Assembly (NCBI GenBank): GCA_002435745.1
Contig: DIWT01000012.1
Location: 1-54,601, forward strand
Reading direction: 5' to 3'
DNA: 54,601 nucleotides
DNA from: a bacterium UBP15_UBA6099
GTDB taxonomy: Bacteria; UBP15; UBA6099
Positions 16,748 to 25,312 of this stretch are shown in pieces. The stretch's first letter is position 1. Every line of letters begins with the position of its first letter. Made by a program: the position numbers and the translations under genes. The notes under the pieces were generated by a model. That model saw only the letters and a list, made by a program, of their open reading frames with translations, was not told the origin of the DNA and did not search any database.

Positions 16748-17875
16748 ATGGACTTCAAATTAACGGCGGAACAGGAGAAGTTGAGGAAATCGTTGTCGGA
16801 GTTTTGCGCCGCGGAGATAGGGCCCCGCGCGGCGGAGGTTGACGATAAGGCGGAGTTCCCGGCGGAGAACTGGAAGAAGCTGGCCGAGCAAGGCGTGATG
16901 GCGCTGACCGTGCCGGAGCAGTACGGCGGGGCGGGCAAGGACCTTGCCACCGCGCTGACGGCCATCAGCGTGATAGCGGAGCATTGCGCGTCCACCGCCG
17001 AGGCCGTCGCCACGAGCATGCTGTGCGCGGGCAAGGCCATCGAGATTTACGGCTCGGAGCAGTTGAAGGGAAGGATTCTACCGGAGCTGGCCAAGGGATG
17101 CGAGATCGGGGCGCTGGCGGTCTCCGAACCGGGAGCGGGTTCCGATGTTTCTGCCATAAAAACGACAGCCGAAAAATGCGGCGAAGAATATATTTTGAAA
17201 GGCGAGAAAGCGTACGTCACCAACGCGCCGGTAGCGGACGGGATAGTGACGCTGACGAAGACCGGGGATTCGTTCACGGTGTTCGCGGCTCCCAAGTTCG
17301 CCGCCGGAATCTGCGTCGGAGCGCCCGCGCGAACGCTCGGCATGAGGGGCGCTGTGGCCGCGAATATTTCCTTCAACGACGTCAACCTCGGAGACAACAA
17401 CATACTGGGCGGATACGGCAACGGGCTGGCGGTCATAGCGGACATATTCGACTACGTCAGGCTGAACGTGTGCGCGGTGGCGAACGGCATATCCGTGGCC
17501 GCGTACAATGTGGCGAAGAGCCATGCGGAGACAAGGGAGTCGTTCGGCAAGCCGCTGGCGGCGCACCAGATAGTGGCGTTCAGGGTCACGGACATGTATG
17601 TGGACGCGGACGTGTCGCGGATGCTGATGTACAACGCGGCGTGGAAGAAGCAGAACGGCGAGAAATGCGCGCCGTTCGTGGCGCTCGCCAAAGTGTCGGC
17701 GTCCGACACCGCGATAAAGAATTCGGACAGGTGCATGAAGGTTCTGGCGTCGGCGGGGTTGTCGGCGGACAGCCCGGCGCAGAGGATATACCGGGACGCG
17801 CGGCTGATGGAAATCGCCGGCGGCACGAACGACATCCTGCGCCAGATAATCGCCCGCGACCAATTGGAACTCTGA
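16748..17875 (+). CDS. Acyl-CoA dehydrogenase, second of two
   Basis: 375 aa. The same family landmarks appear as in its neighbour: VSEPGAGSDVSAIKTTA, KGEKAYVTNAP and the ending EIAGGTNDILRQIIARD. It is clearly diverged from the first, so the pair probably differ in substrate or act as a heteromer. AAAGGGG lies shortly before the ATG. The two dehydrogenases would feed the FadN/thiolase pair at the window's left end. The C-terminus is convergent with the radical SAM gene ending at 17900. Confidence 0.93.
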   Translation: MDFKLTAEQEKLRKSLSEFCAAEIGPRAAEVDDKAEFPAENWKKLAEQGVMALTVPEQYGGAGKDLATALTAISVIAEHCASTAEAVATSMLCAGKAIEIYGSEQLKGRILPELAKGCEIGALAVSEPGAGSDVSAIKTTAEKCGEEYILKGEKAYVTNAPVADGIVTLTKTGDSFTVFAAPKFAAGICVGAPARTLGMRGAVAANISFNDVNLGDNNILGGYGNGLAVIADIFDYVRLNVCAVANGISVAAYNVAKSHAETRESFGKPLAAHQIVAFRVTDMYVDADVSRMLMYNAAWKKQNGEKCAPFVALAKVSASDTAIKNSDRCMKVLASAGLSADSPAQRIYRDARLMEIAGGTNDILRQIIARDQLEL

Positions 17876-17899
17876 CCGCGCGGAGCGGCGCGCGCGCTG

Positions 17900-19297
17900 T
17901 TAGAAAAACCTGTTTAAACCGAGGGATATCCTGATGAATGGGAGCCATCCCAGACGGTTGATTTTCTTCAAGGACAGAGCATAGACGGCCTTGTGGAGAA
18001 GCGCGTACAAGGGCGACAGCGGGAGCGCGCACAGCAGTCTGACCGCCGGGACCGGCGCGCGGACCGCGTTGAAAAACTGCATCAGCATTCCGAGGTTGGA
18101 CATCCTGCGGTCTGCGGCGGTGGCGGCGGACGGGGTGAAAAAACTGTCCGGCACTGACGCCGCCGGGGCCTGCGGAGCCGACGCCTCGAACTCTTCCCGC
18201 AGCTCCGTGCCCGGATAATGCCTGTAGAATGACACCCAAGTAAAATCCGTCTTCATGCGCCTGTTGAAGAGCATCGTCTTGAGAGCGTCGTCGAACCCTT
18301 CGCCGGGGATGCCTACCATGTTGTAGGTCTGCGCCATGATGCCGCGCTCCTTGAGTCGGGCGACGGCTTCCGTTATCTGTTCGTCGGAGACATTCTTTCT
18401 GAGGATTTTCCGCCTGTTGTTCTCATCGGCGGTTTCGAGGCCGACGCGCGCCGACACGCAGCCCATGCGAGACAGCATCCCGGCGGAGTCCGCGTCGAGC
18501 GTGGACGCGGGAGTCTGGCACACGAACGGAAGAGAGACCTCCCGCGCGTAAAGCTCCGCGAACTCCTCCAGCCACCGTTTCGATGTTATGAACGAATCGT
18601 CTTCGAAGACCACCCTCTTGACCGCGAAATCCTTTTTCGCCCTGAGCAGTTCCTCGACGACGTTCGCGGGACTTCGCCTCCGCGTGTATGCGCCGAGACC
18701 CTTGTGCATGTCCCTGAATTTCTTGTTGAAACAGTACGAACAACTGTTCGGGCAGCCGCGCGAGCACATCGCCGGGTACAGTTCTGAGATGATTGTCGCA
18801 AGCCGGGGGATGCGCGCGTAAAGAGAGACGTCCTGAAACGGGAGCGAATCGAGGTCTTCCACGAGAGGGCGCTGAGGCGATATGTGAATAGCGCCGCCAT
18901 CGTCGAAGCAGAGATTCTTTATGTTTTTCAGGGAGTCGCGCGTCGCGTCGAGGGAGGAGGCAAGTTCTGGCAAGGCCTCGTCCGCCTCGCCCCGGATGGC
19001 GAAATCGGCGGACACCGCGCGGATATCATCGGGGACGAAAGTCGGGTGCGGCCCGCCGACGACGACGGGAGGGCGCGCGGGCAGCCGGGACAGGAAATCC
19101 CTCAGCCAGCCGTCAGACCCCGTGATCCAGTGGAACCCCAGCAGGTCCGCCCGGCGGACTGCGTCCGCGCCTCGCGCTCTCAGCCCGTCCCCGGCGATGA
19201 GGACTTCGACTTCGTGTCCCGCCCGCTTCAGTTCGGCGGAAAGCAGCATCGCGCCGATGTGCGCGAACGGGAGGCGTTGGATGAAAAGGATTCTCAT
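17900..19297 (-). CDS. B12-binding-domain radical SAM protein, second gene of a coupled pair
   Basis: 465 aa from ATG 19297. The N-terminal B12-like domain covers about residues 1-115 (MLLSAELKRAGHEVEVLIAG, GGPHPTFVPDD, IRGEADEALPELA). The radical SAM cysteines are C182, C186 and C189 in SRGCPNSCSYC. The ATG overlaps the upstream stop codon as ATGA, so translation is coupled to the preceding paralogue. The longer reading to 19741 is only a shadow of that gene. The C-terminal region is basic and hydrophobic, suggesting membrane contact. Substrate unknown. Confidence 0.88.
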   Translation of the reverse strand: MRILFIQRLPFAHIGAMLLSAELKRAGHEVEVLIAGDGLRARGADAVRRADLLGFHWITGSDGWLRDFLSRLPARPPVVVGGPHPTFVPDDIRAVSADFAIRGEADEALPELASSLDATRDSLKNIKNLCFDDGGAIHISPQRPLVEDLDSLPFQDVSLYARIPRLATIISELYPAMCSRGCPNSCSYCFNKKFRDMHKGLGAYTRRRSPANVVEELLRAKKDFAVKRVVFEDDSFITSKRWLEEFAELYAREVSLPFVCQTPASTLDADSAGMLSRMGCVSARVGLETADENNRRKILRKNVSDEQITEAVARLKERGIMAQTYNMVGIPGEGFDDALKTMLFNRRMKTDFTWVSFYRHYPGTELREEFEASAPQAPAASVPDSFFTPSAATAADRRMSNLGMLMQFFNAVRAPVPAVRLLCALPLSPLYALLHKAVYALSLKKINRLGWLPFIRISLGLNRFF

Positions 19298-20763
19298 TGT
19301 GCCGCCGGGCCGCCGCCGAGCCTCGCGCCGGGCTTCACGCCCAGCCGCTTCAGCATGTGGGACACGAAATAGAAAAACACCATCTTCACGTCCGCTATCC
19401 TGAACACGTTTCTGATTTTTGCGGGGCGCAGATAGTACCTGAAATAAGCGTTGCGCTGGAGTTTCTCCAGTTTGCGGCGGTCGAGGTTCTTCGTCTCCAT
19501 GGCGTAGCCGAGCTGTTTGCCGTACAGCCGCCAGTCCTTTGTGAGCAGCGTCAGACCTTCGTTTCCGCTTTCGGCCATCTCCATGACTTTCGTTCCGGGA
19601 TACGGGACGAGGATGGAAAACGTGGCAAAGTCGCTGTTCACCTTTAGCGCGCCGCTCACGTTTTTCCTGACGGACTGCGCGGTGTCCGTCGGCAGGCCGA
19701 GGATGTACGCCGCCTGAGTCTGAAGGCCGTGAGCCTTGCACATGCGGATGGCGGTGTAGATGTTGGCTGCGCGCGCGTTTTTTTTCATTATCTTCAGAGC
19801 GTCGTCATCCGTGCTGTCCGCGCCGAAACACAGGAAGAAACACCCCGACCTTTTCATGAGGGCGACAAGCTCGTCGTCCACCATGTCCGGGCGGGTGTCG
19901 GCGGTCCATGATATCTTGTCGCTGATTCCCGATGAAATCATGGCCTCGCACAGCGAGACCACCCCTTCCCTGTCGACGGTGAACGTTTCGTCCGTGAAAA
20001 GAATCTGCCCCGCCCCGAAGTCCCGGATGTCTCTTTGAATCTCGTCGATGACGCCGGGGATGGAGCGTTTGCGGACTTTGTTGCCCATAATCTTGGAGCA
20101 GAAAATGCAGTTGAAAGGACAGCCCCTGTTGATGGAGACGCAGAGTTCGCGGATGCGCTGGGATTTAAGACGGAAGCTGGCGCAGTATACGTCGAGGTTG
20201 AAAGCGCTCCAGTCGGGGAGAGAGAGAGAATCTAGGTCGTCGATGAAAGAGCGCGGCTCGCCAGCGCGGACGCCGTCGGGAGAGATGGAATAGACGCCTT
20301 TGACGCCGGAAGCCGGAGAGCCGCCCGCGACGAGGCGCAGAAGCTCCGCCATAGTCAGCTCGCCCTCGCCTGCGACCGCGTAGTCGAACGCCGGGAACTC
20401 GGCGAGCGCGTCCATAGGAACACGGCTTGCGTGAGGGCCGCCGACGACGGTCACGATGGGATTGCCGCCCGCTTTCGCGGCTTCCGCCACTTCCGCCGCG
20501 TCGTTTATCTGGATGGTCAGGCATGAAAACGCCAGAACGTCGGGCTTGAACTCTTCAATTTTTTTAAGAGTCTGCTTGAAGGAGAGTTTCTCCGCGAACG
20601 CGTCGATAAAGGCGGTTTCGGGGAATTCGGACTTTATGTTTCCGATGATAGAGGCCAATCCGACCAGTGGCACTACCTGAGTGGCCGCCGAATCCCTGTT
20701 CAGCAGGGACATCCTCGGCGGAACAATAAAAAGCGTTCTTAACCCTGAAGATGTCCGCGTCAT
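19294..20763 (-). CDS. B12-binding-domain radical SAM protein, pair 2
   Basis: 489 aa from ATG 20763. The B12-like domain shows PLVGLASIIGNI, TVVGGPHASRVPMDAL and AVAGEGELTMAELL. The radical SAM cysteines are C215, C219 and C222 in NRGCPFNCIFC. A longer reading to 20829 is possible, but an extended -10 box (TGCTATACT) ends seven bases before ATG 20763, which argues for a leaderless start there. It is coupled by an ATGA overlap to the next radical SAM gene. It is head-to-head with the membrane propeller at 21200, the second instance of this arrangement. Confidence 0.87.
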   Translation of the reverse strand: MTRTSSGLRTLFIVPPRMSLLNRDSAATQVVPLVGLASIIGNIKSEFPETAFIDAFAEKLSFKQTLKKIEEFKPDVLAFSCLTIQINDAAEVAEAAKAGGNPIVTVVGGPHASRVPMDALAEFPAFDYAVAGEGELTMAELLRLVAGGSPASGVKGVYSISPDGVRAGEPRSFIDDLDSLSLPDWSAFNLDVYCASFRLKSQRIRELCVSINRGCPFNCIFCSKIMGNKVRKRSIPGVIDEIQRDIRDFGAGQILFTDETFTVDREGVVSLCEAMISSGISDKISWTADTRPDMVDDELVALMKRSGCFFLCFGADSTDDDALKIMKKNARAANIYTAIRMCKAHGLQTQAAYILGLPTDTAQSVRKNVSGALKVNSDFATFSILVPYPGTKVMEMAESGNEGLTLLTKDWRLYGKQLGYAMETKNLDRRKLEKLQRNAYFRYYLRPAKIRNVFRIADVKMVFFYFVSHMLKRLGVKPGARLGGGPAAQ

Positions 20764-20770
20764 GGAATGC

Positions 20771-20779
20771 AGTATAGCA
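20771..20779 (-). promoter_or_regulatory. Extended -10 box immediately before the 20763 start
   Basis: On the minus strand TGC-TATACT ends seven bases before the ATG. The TGn extension lets such promoters work without a good -35. The distance predicts a transcript starting at or almost at the start codon. Confidence 0.45.
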
Positions 20780-20918
20780 AACGCAATCGCGGCGGGCAAT
20801 AAAAGGCGGCGAGTCTTCCTCCTTTTCAATTCTTCTCAAACATTGTAAACTCATACCTGTTGGAATCAGATTGGCATTTATTGATATGTCTGCAATGGTA
20901 TTATCAATGATTTCAAAT

Positions 20919-20950
20919 GGATTTCCGCTTTCGCGGGAATGGCGGCGGAA
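20919..20950. repeat. dRS3-like palindrome relic
   Basis: GGATTTCCGC-TTTC-GCGGGAAT resembles the widespread intergenic palindrome with ATTCCC / GGGAAT ends. Translated in one frame it gives the HSRESGNP string often mispredicted as protein. One arm base differs from perfect pairing. Confidence 0.5.
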
Positions 20951-21005
20951 GAAAAAACGGATATCCACTTTTTTTCAGAAGTGACGATATGATCAAAAGC
21001 ATCGA

Positions 21006-21036
21006 TTAGCCCGCATTTTTCACCGATGCGGGCTAA
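21006..21036. repeat. Hairpin repeat A, copy 3
   Basis: The best copy in the window: TTAGCCCGCAT and ATGCGGGCTAA pair perfectly over 11 bp around a TTTTCACCG-type loop. It is followed by AAATCGAA and then repeat C. Confidence 0.75.
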
Positions 21037-21046
21037 AATCGAAGAA

Positions 21047-21183
21047 AGGGATGAGATACGAGGCGAATCGAGCGAGAACGAGGGAGCATACTGTTTCGTA
21101 CGCGACCAAGTTTGAGTCGATGATTCAACGACGTAGATCGCCCTTTATTCGATTTCCCGGATTTTTCTTGTGAAAAATCCGGG
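21047..21183 (+). repeat. Dispersed repeat C, copy 2, ending in a perfect hairpin
   Basis: Aligns with 11862-12036. It ends with a 12-bp perfect stem, CCCGGATTTTTC (21156-21167) and GAAAAATCCGGG (21172-21183), around TTGT. The hairpin finishes 16 bases before the next gene's ATG, directly in front of its GGAGG, so it would form part of that mRNA's leader. Confidence 0.65.
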
Positions 21184-21199
21184 TTAACGGCGGAGGCTA

Positions 21200-23704
21200 A
21201 TGCAAGTAATAGCGCTGATAATATTCCTGCTTGTGGCCTTTTACGTGCTGCGTTTCGTTTACACCGCCCTGAAGCACCTGATGACGGTGATGAACTGGGT
21301 CGGCGAGGACGCCGGCAGGTTTTATAGGGGCGCGCGCGAGACCGCCCTGTCGTTTTACGAAAAGATAGAGTATTTCGTCAGGGAGCGGGCGGCGGCGGCG
21401 CAGGGCAAGCCCAAACCGTTCAAACCTGTCCGACTGCGAAGATTAAAAAACTTTCGGGCAAAGACAAAACCTGTGGCGGACGCAAAGGCCGCCGAACCGG
21501 AAACGGTTCCCGGCGCGGCGGAGCAAGCCATCGAAGCGGAACTAACCGCTCAGACCGCTCCCCCGCCTCCTGAATTCGATGAGTGGACACCGCCCGCCGT
21601 ATTTCCGGCACAAGAACCATTCAAAGAATCTCCCGACGCTGAAGGAGTCCCGGTTTCCTTTATCATAAAAAGAGCTCTGGTCGGCGCTGTTTTCACAGCC
21701 ATGAAACTCGCGTTGTGGATTGTCGACTGCGCGCTCCGCGCCCCCTACGCGTTCAAAGCAGGGTTCCCTTCGCAAAGTTCGGTACTGTTCGCAAAAATAT
21801 CTATATGCGTTCTCCCGATATCGATAATGACGAGGATACCGGACATCTACGGGTACGGCCCCGTTCTGAACGCCGTTCAGATTATCTTGGCTTCGTACAT
21901 CGTTTTCATCGTCGCGATATATTTCCTGAGGATAACCGTTCCGTTCGACATCGAAGCGGCGTACTCGCGGACCATGTCTGACGAAAGACAGGAGAAGGAG
22001 AGCCGGGGCCTGTGGAATTCGGGGAAGGCGCTGTACCTTGTCTGGTTTTCCATAGTGGCGCTGCATCTATTCGAGGCGAGCAGATGGGGAGTTCCGCTGT
22101 TGTTCCTGTTTTTCGCGCTGGCGTACGCGCTGATGCCGGGATGGAAGAACAGGCCGAAGTCGCGCGCGCTGAGATATATCCCGGCGGCGGGGATAGTCGC
22201 GGCGTACGCGGCGCTGCTGGTCAAAGCCCCGCAGTACCTGAACCCGGAACGGATGGACGTTTTTCTGCTGATGATAACGGCGATGCTTGCGGCCACCGCG
22301 ACGGTCTATCTGTACTGGCGAGTGATAGCGGCCAAGATGGAAACCGCGCTAGGCAGGCTCGAACCGCCCGCGAAAGCGAGAATCTGGACCAACTTCTTCG
22401 TGGCTCCCATGCTTCAGCTTTATTTCCTGTTGCCGGGGCTGTATTTCATCCTGATGTTTCACACGCTGAACACGGCGTTTTTTTTCATAGCGGCGGCGGC
22501 GCTGTCCGCCGGATACGCAATCTGGCGCAGAGGCAGAAAATACGACACGCCGTACGCGCGTCCGGGGCTTTTCCCGCTCTACATACTCCTGTTGTGGACA
22601 TCGATAATCTACGTTCAGAGCTACAACCAGATAGCGCCTTCGGCGGCGTCATGCGCGCGCGTTAAAGACGACGCCGGCAAGCGATGCCTCCTGTCGATGC
22701 AAGAGTACCGCAAACTGGCATTCCTCTCCGGCTCCCTGCCTTACGAAACGATAATGGACGCTGAAGAGCGAGCGCTGTTCGTGTCCTTTAAGAACATCTT
22801 CGGGCACGGATCCGTTCTCAGGCTGGATTCCGAGACGGGCGACGTGGCGAAGTACGTCATCGCGGAGAACGAAAAGTCATACGGAAAGACTTTTTATCCG
22901 GAGAGATTCTGCGTGAACCGGGAGACTAAGCGGCTGTACGCCACAGTGAAGAGCGCCGGGAACTTCCAGTTGCTGGAGATGGATTATTCCGGGGGCGGGC
23001 TGGCTCTCGCCGACAGGATAAAGTTCGGCAATCTGGAAGTGACCAACTGCGAGGTCGATGCCGCCGACGGGCGGATATACGCGATATTTCTAGGCCCGCC
23101 GGACAGCCGGATAATTGGCATAGACGGAAAAACAAAGAGAAAACAGACCCCGATAAGGTTCGGCTCGCTAGGATACGCGGACTATTTTGCGCTCGACGCC
23201 GATAACGACAGGCTGGTAGCGCCCTCTCTGGACCCGGTCAGGATGTTCGACGCGTACGAAGTGCGCAATCTGAAGGACGAGTCGGGAAGAAAGGTTGTGC
23301 GCAGACCGGTGAGGCTGCCCGCCCAACTGCCCGGAGGACGCGTAGCGGGCGTCCCGCTGCCGTCCTTCGGCATCGCGGCCGATCCCGCGAGAAACCTGTT
23401 CTATTTCACGTGTCCGTTCCTCAAGATCGTGTTTGCCGCCGACGCGGACAGTTTCCGGGTGGTTAAGATGATGCCGGTGGGCAACTTCCCCCGCAAGCTG
23501 GCGTTCAACCGACGGGACGGGTTGCTGCTGGTGGCCAACTACAGCGGAGGCTCGGTGGACATGATAGACGTCCGCGAGTGGAAGCGCGTGAAGAGAGCGC
23601 GCGTCGGAAAACTCGTCAGAAGCGTGTCCGTGGACGAGGAAAGCGGAAGGAATTTTGCCGTGACCGCTTGCGGAGTGTACGAACTGTTCGATCCCCGGAA
23701 ATAA
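21200..23704 (+). CDS. Large polytopic membrane protein with C-terminal YVTN-like beta-propeller, pair 2
   Basis: 834 aa. The first helix begins at once (QVIALIIFLLVAFYVLRFVY). A charged, proline- and alanine-rich cytoplasmic-type linker spans about residues 60-150, then eight or so helices run to about residue 480. The remaining 350 residues show propeller-type strand repeats (LRLDSETGDVAKYVIAE, LLLVANYSGGSVDMIDV) and end AVTACGVYELFDPRK. It matches the plan and ending of 6040-7584 and 23723-25189. GGAGG precedes the ATG by three bases, a tight spacing. It is divergent from the radical SAM gene starting at 20763. Function unknown; the propeller probably faces the periplasm and binds a ligand or protein. 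Confidence 0.8.
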   Translation: MQVIALIIFLLVAFYVLRFVYTALKHLMTVMNWVGEDAGRFYRGARETALSFYEKIEYFVRERAAAAQGKPKPFKPVRLRRLKNFRAKTKPVADAKAAEPETVPGAAEQAIEAELTAQTAPPPPEFDEWTPPAVFPAQEPFKESPDAEGVPVSFIIKRALVGAVFTAMKLALWIVDCALRAPYAFKAGFPSQSSVLFAKISICVLPISIMTRIPDIYGYGPVLNAVQIILASYIVFIVAIYFLRITVPFDIEAAYSRTMSDERQEKESRGLWNSGKALYLVWFSIVALHLFEASRWGVPLLFLFFALAYALMPGWKNRPKSRALRYIPAAGIVAAYAALLVKAPQYLNPERMDVFLLMITAMLAATATVYLYWRVIAAKMETALGRLEPPAKARIWTNFFVAPMLQLYFLLPGLYFILMFHTLNTAFFFIAAAALSAGYAIWRRGRKYDTPYARPGLFPLYILLLWTSIIYVQSYNQIAPSAASCARVKDDAGKRCLLSMQEYRKLAFLSGSLPYETIMDAEERALFVSFKNIFGHGSVLRLDSETGDVAKYVIAENEKSYGKTFYPERFCVNRETKRLYATVKSAGNFQLLEMDYSGGGLALADRIKFGNLEVTNCEVDAADGRIYAIFLGPPDSRIIGIDGKTKRKQTPIRFGSLGYADYFALDADNDRLVAPSLDPVRMFDAYEVRNLKDESGRKVVRRPVRLPAQLPGGRVAGVPLPSFGIAADPARNLFYFTCPFLKIVFAADADSFRVVKMMPVGNFPRKLAFNRRDGLLLVANYSGGSVDMIDVREWKRVKRARVGKLVRSVSVDEESGRNFAVTACGVYELFDPRK

Positions 23705-23722
23705 CCGACGCGCCGGGGGCCT

Positions 23723-25189
23723 TTATTCGGAAACCGCGGCCCTACCTTTCATAAATTCATCCAGATTGATTCCGACGACGCCGCAGGACGCCCCGATTAC
23801 GGCGTTGCCGTCTGAATCGACCGTCATCCCGCGCGAGCCGTAGCCTATGAAAGTCTCGGCGACAAGTTTGTTCGACTCGACGTCTATCACGTGGAACTTG
23901 CCTTTGAAAAAACTGGTTCCGAGAAGATATTTGCCGTCTTTTGAGAACTCGATTTCGCGGACGCCGGCGGGCATGACGAGCTTGACGAGTTTATTGAGAT
24001 CGAAGTCGAGCAGCCATGCTCCAGCCGGGTAGTTCCTGCTGGCCGCAATTTGTCTTTTTTCCGGCCTTATCTCCACGTCGAACATGCCGACCGGGTAGTC
24101 CTGCGCCCACATCTCAGTCGAGCGCGTCTCCGTGTTCACCCTGAGCAGGTGGCGGGAGCCGAACAGCTTGCCGAACATCGGAGACACCGAAAAAGTGCCG
24201 AACAGATACGGTTCGGACCACGCGGTGCGGTACACCGGGGTTCCGGCGTTTCCCGCGATGTTCAGTTTTTCGATCGAGCGGCTCTTCTTGTCGTATTCGT
24301 AATAGTTGGATTCTATGGTGATGAAAACTTTCTCCGGCATTATCGTCGCGCCCGCGCCGTAGAAGGTGTTTCTTTTCAGCCGCATGTCTATCCGGTTTAA
24401 AATGTCGCCTTCGGGGCCGAACACGATAAACTCGACGTTCGGCGCGCCGCGCTCCCTGAAGTTCCTCTGTATCACCGCGTATATTATGCCCGTGTCCGGC
24501 TCTTCCCTTATCGCGAGAACATTGCCCCTCTTGTGCCACTCGGTCATCTTCCCCGTCTTAAGGTCCAGCCTGTTAATAGCGTTTTTCACCAGAACGCTTT
24601 CCTCGTGGACGTAGACGTGGGCGCAGACAAGGACATCGCTCCTCTGTGGGCGCGGCACGAAAAACCTCGGTATCGCGGTGTGCGGCACGTCTGTAAAATT
24701 GTACCTCTCGTGATTCAGAACTTTCGCGCCTCTGACTTCGGAGATGCTTTCGCACCTGTCCGCCGGATTGCGTATCTCGCCGCTCTTCACGGCCAGTCCG
24801 AGCAGGCATACAGGAACGACCAGTAGTTGAGTGGCGGTCAGGAACATCGGCCATTTCCATATCCTGCGGAATATAAGCAGCGCAAAGTAAATGAAAGCCA
24901 GAGTGGCGGCCACGCTCGTCCCGAAAGACGCGTTCAGCCCGAACCCGACCGCGTATATGAAATCGATGGACAGGATTAACCCGATCCAGTACAGGATGAA
25001 GACTATCCTCGATTTCCTGAGTCTGGGGTTTAGCCGGAGAATGCCGAGAATAAGGCCCATAAGAGCGAGAGGAGGCAGTCCCGTGTTGTTGAAGTACCCT
25101 ATGCCTCCTAGAAGGAAATCAGAGAACACTTGGCTGCATATTTTGAAAGCCTTGGAGAAAAAACCATCGTCCGCGCTCAATCCGTTCAT
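23723..25189 (-). CDS. Membrane protein with C-terminal YVTN-like beta-propeller, pair 3
   Basis: 488 aa. About four hydrophobic segments lie in the first 150 residues (GLPPLALMGLILGILRL, IVFILYWIGLILSIDFIYAV, MFLTATQLLVVPVCLLGLAV). A propeller-like region of about 320 residues follows, with repeats such as RVNTETRSTEMWAQ and KFHVIDVESNKLVAETFIG, ending IGASCGVVGINLDEF. This ending is the counterpart of GVFEL/GVYEL in the other two paralogues. The start is ATG 25189 with TATAAT eight bases before it and a -35 (TTGGCT) at 17-bp spacing, with no ribosome binding site. It is divergent from the radical SAM gene at 25313. Confidence 0.8.
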   Translation of the reverse strand: MNGLSADDGFFSKAFKICSQVFSDFLLGGIGYFNNTGLPPLALMGLILGILRLNPRLRKSRIVFILYWIGLILSIDFIYAVGFGLNASFGTSVAATLAFIYFALLIFRRIWKWPMFLTATQLLVVPVCLLGLAVKSGEIRNPADRCESISEVRGAKVLNHERYNFTDVPHTAIPRFFVPRPQRSDVLVCAHVYVHEESVLVKNAINRLDLKTGKMTEWHKRGNVLAIREEPDTGIIYAVIQRNFRERGAPNVEFIVFGPEGDILNRIDMRLKRNTFYGAGATIMPEKVFITIESNYYEYDKKSRSIEKLNIAGNAGTPVYRTAWSEPYLFGTFSVSPMFGKLFGSRHLLRVNTETRSTEMWAQDYPVGMFDVEIRPEKRQIAASRNYPAGAWLLDFDLNKLVKLVMPAGVREIEFSKDGKYLLGTSFFKGKFHVIDVESNKLVAETFIGYGSRGMTVDSDGNAVIGASCGVVGINLDEFMKGRAAVSE

Positions 25190-25197
25190 CGGTTTTG

Positions 25198-25226
25198 ATT
25201 ATATCAAAAACAGGGCGGCAAGCCAA
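25198..25226 (-). promoter_or_regulatory. Promoter of the 23723-25189 gene (leaderless)
   Basis: On the minus strand TTGGCT, a 17-bp spacer and a perfect TATAAT end eight bases before the ATG. This is the best-defined of the leaderless-type promoters here. It lies back-to-back with the promoter of the divergent radical SAM gene. Confidence 0.6.
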
Positions 25227-25275
25227 ACATGGCGAGGCCGATGTTTTGTTTGCGCCCACAGAATTTATTTTCCGG

Positions 25276-25304
25276 ATGTCAAGAACTGGCGCGGGCGCTA
25301 TTAT
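25276..25304 (+). promoter_or_regulatory. Promoter of the 25313-26773 gene (leaderless)
   Basis: ATGTCA, a 17-bp spacer and TATTAT (25299-25304) end eight bases before ATG 25313. No Shine-Dalgarno sequence intervenes. Confidence 0.5.
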
Positions 25305-25312
25305 TAAGTCAT

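Noticed and set aside
19298..19741. 148-residue N-terminal extension of the radical SAM protein ending at 17900
   Set aside because: It is an out-of-frame shadow of the upstream radical SAM gene; the ATGA overlap at 19294-19297 marks the true start.
20564..20968. 134-aa reading frame containing HSRESGNP
   Set aside because: The string is the usual translation of a dRS3-like palindrome, and the rest is a shadow of the radical SAM gene on the same strand.
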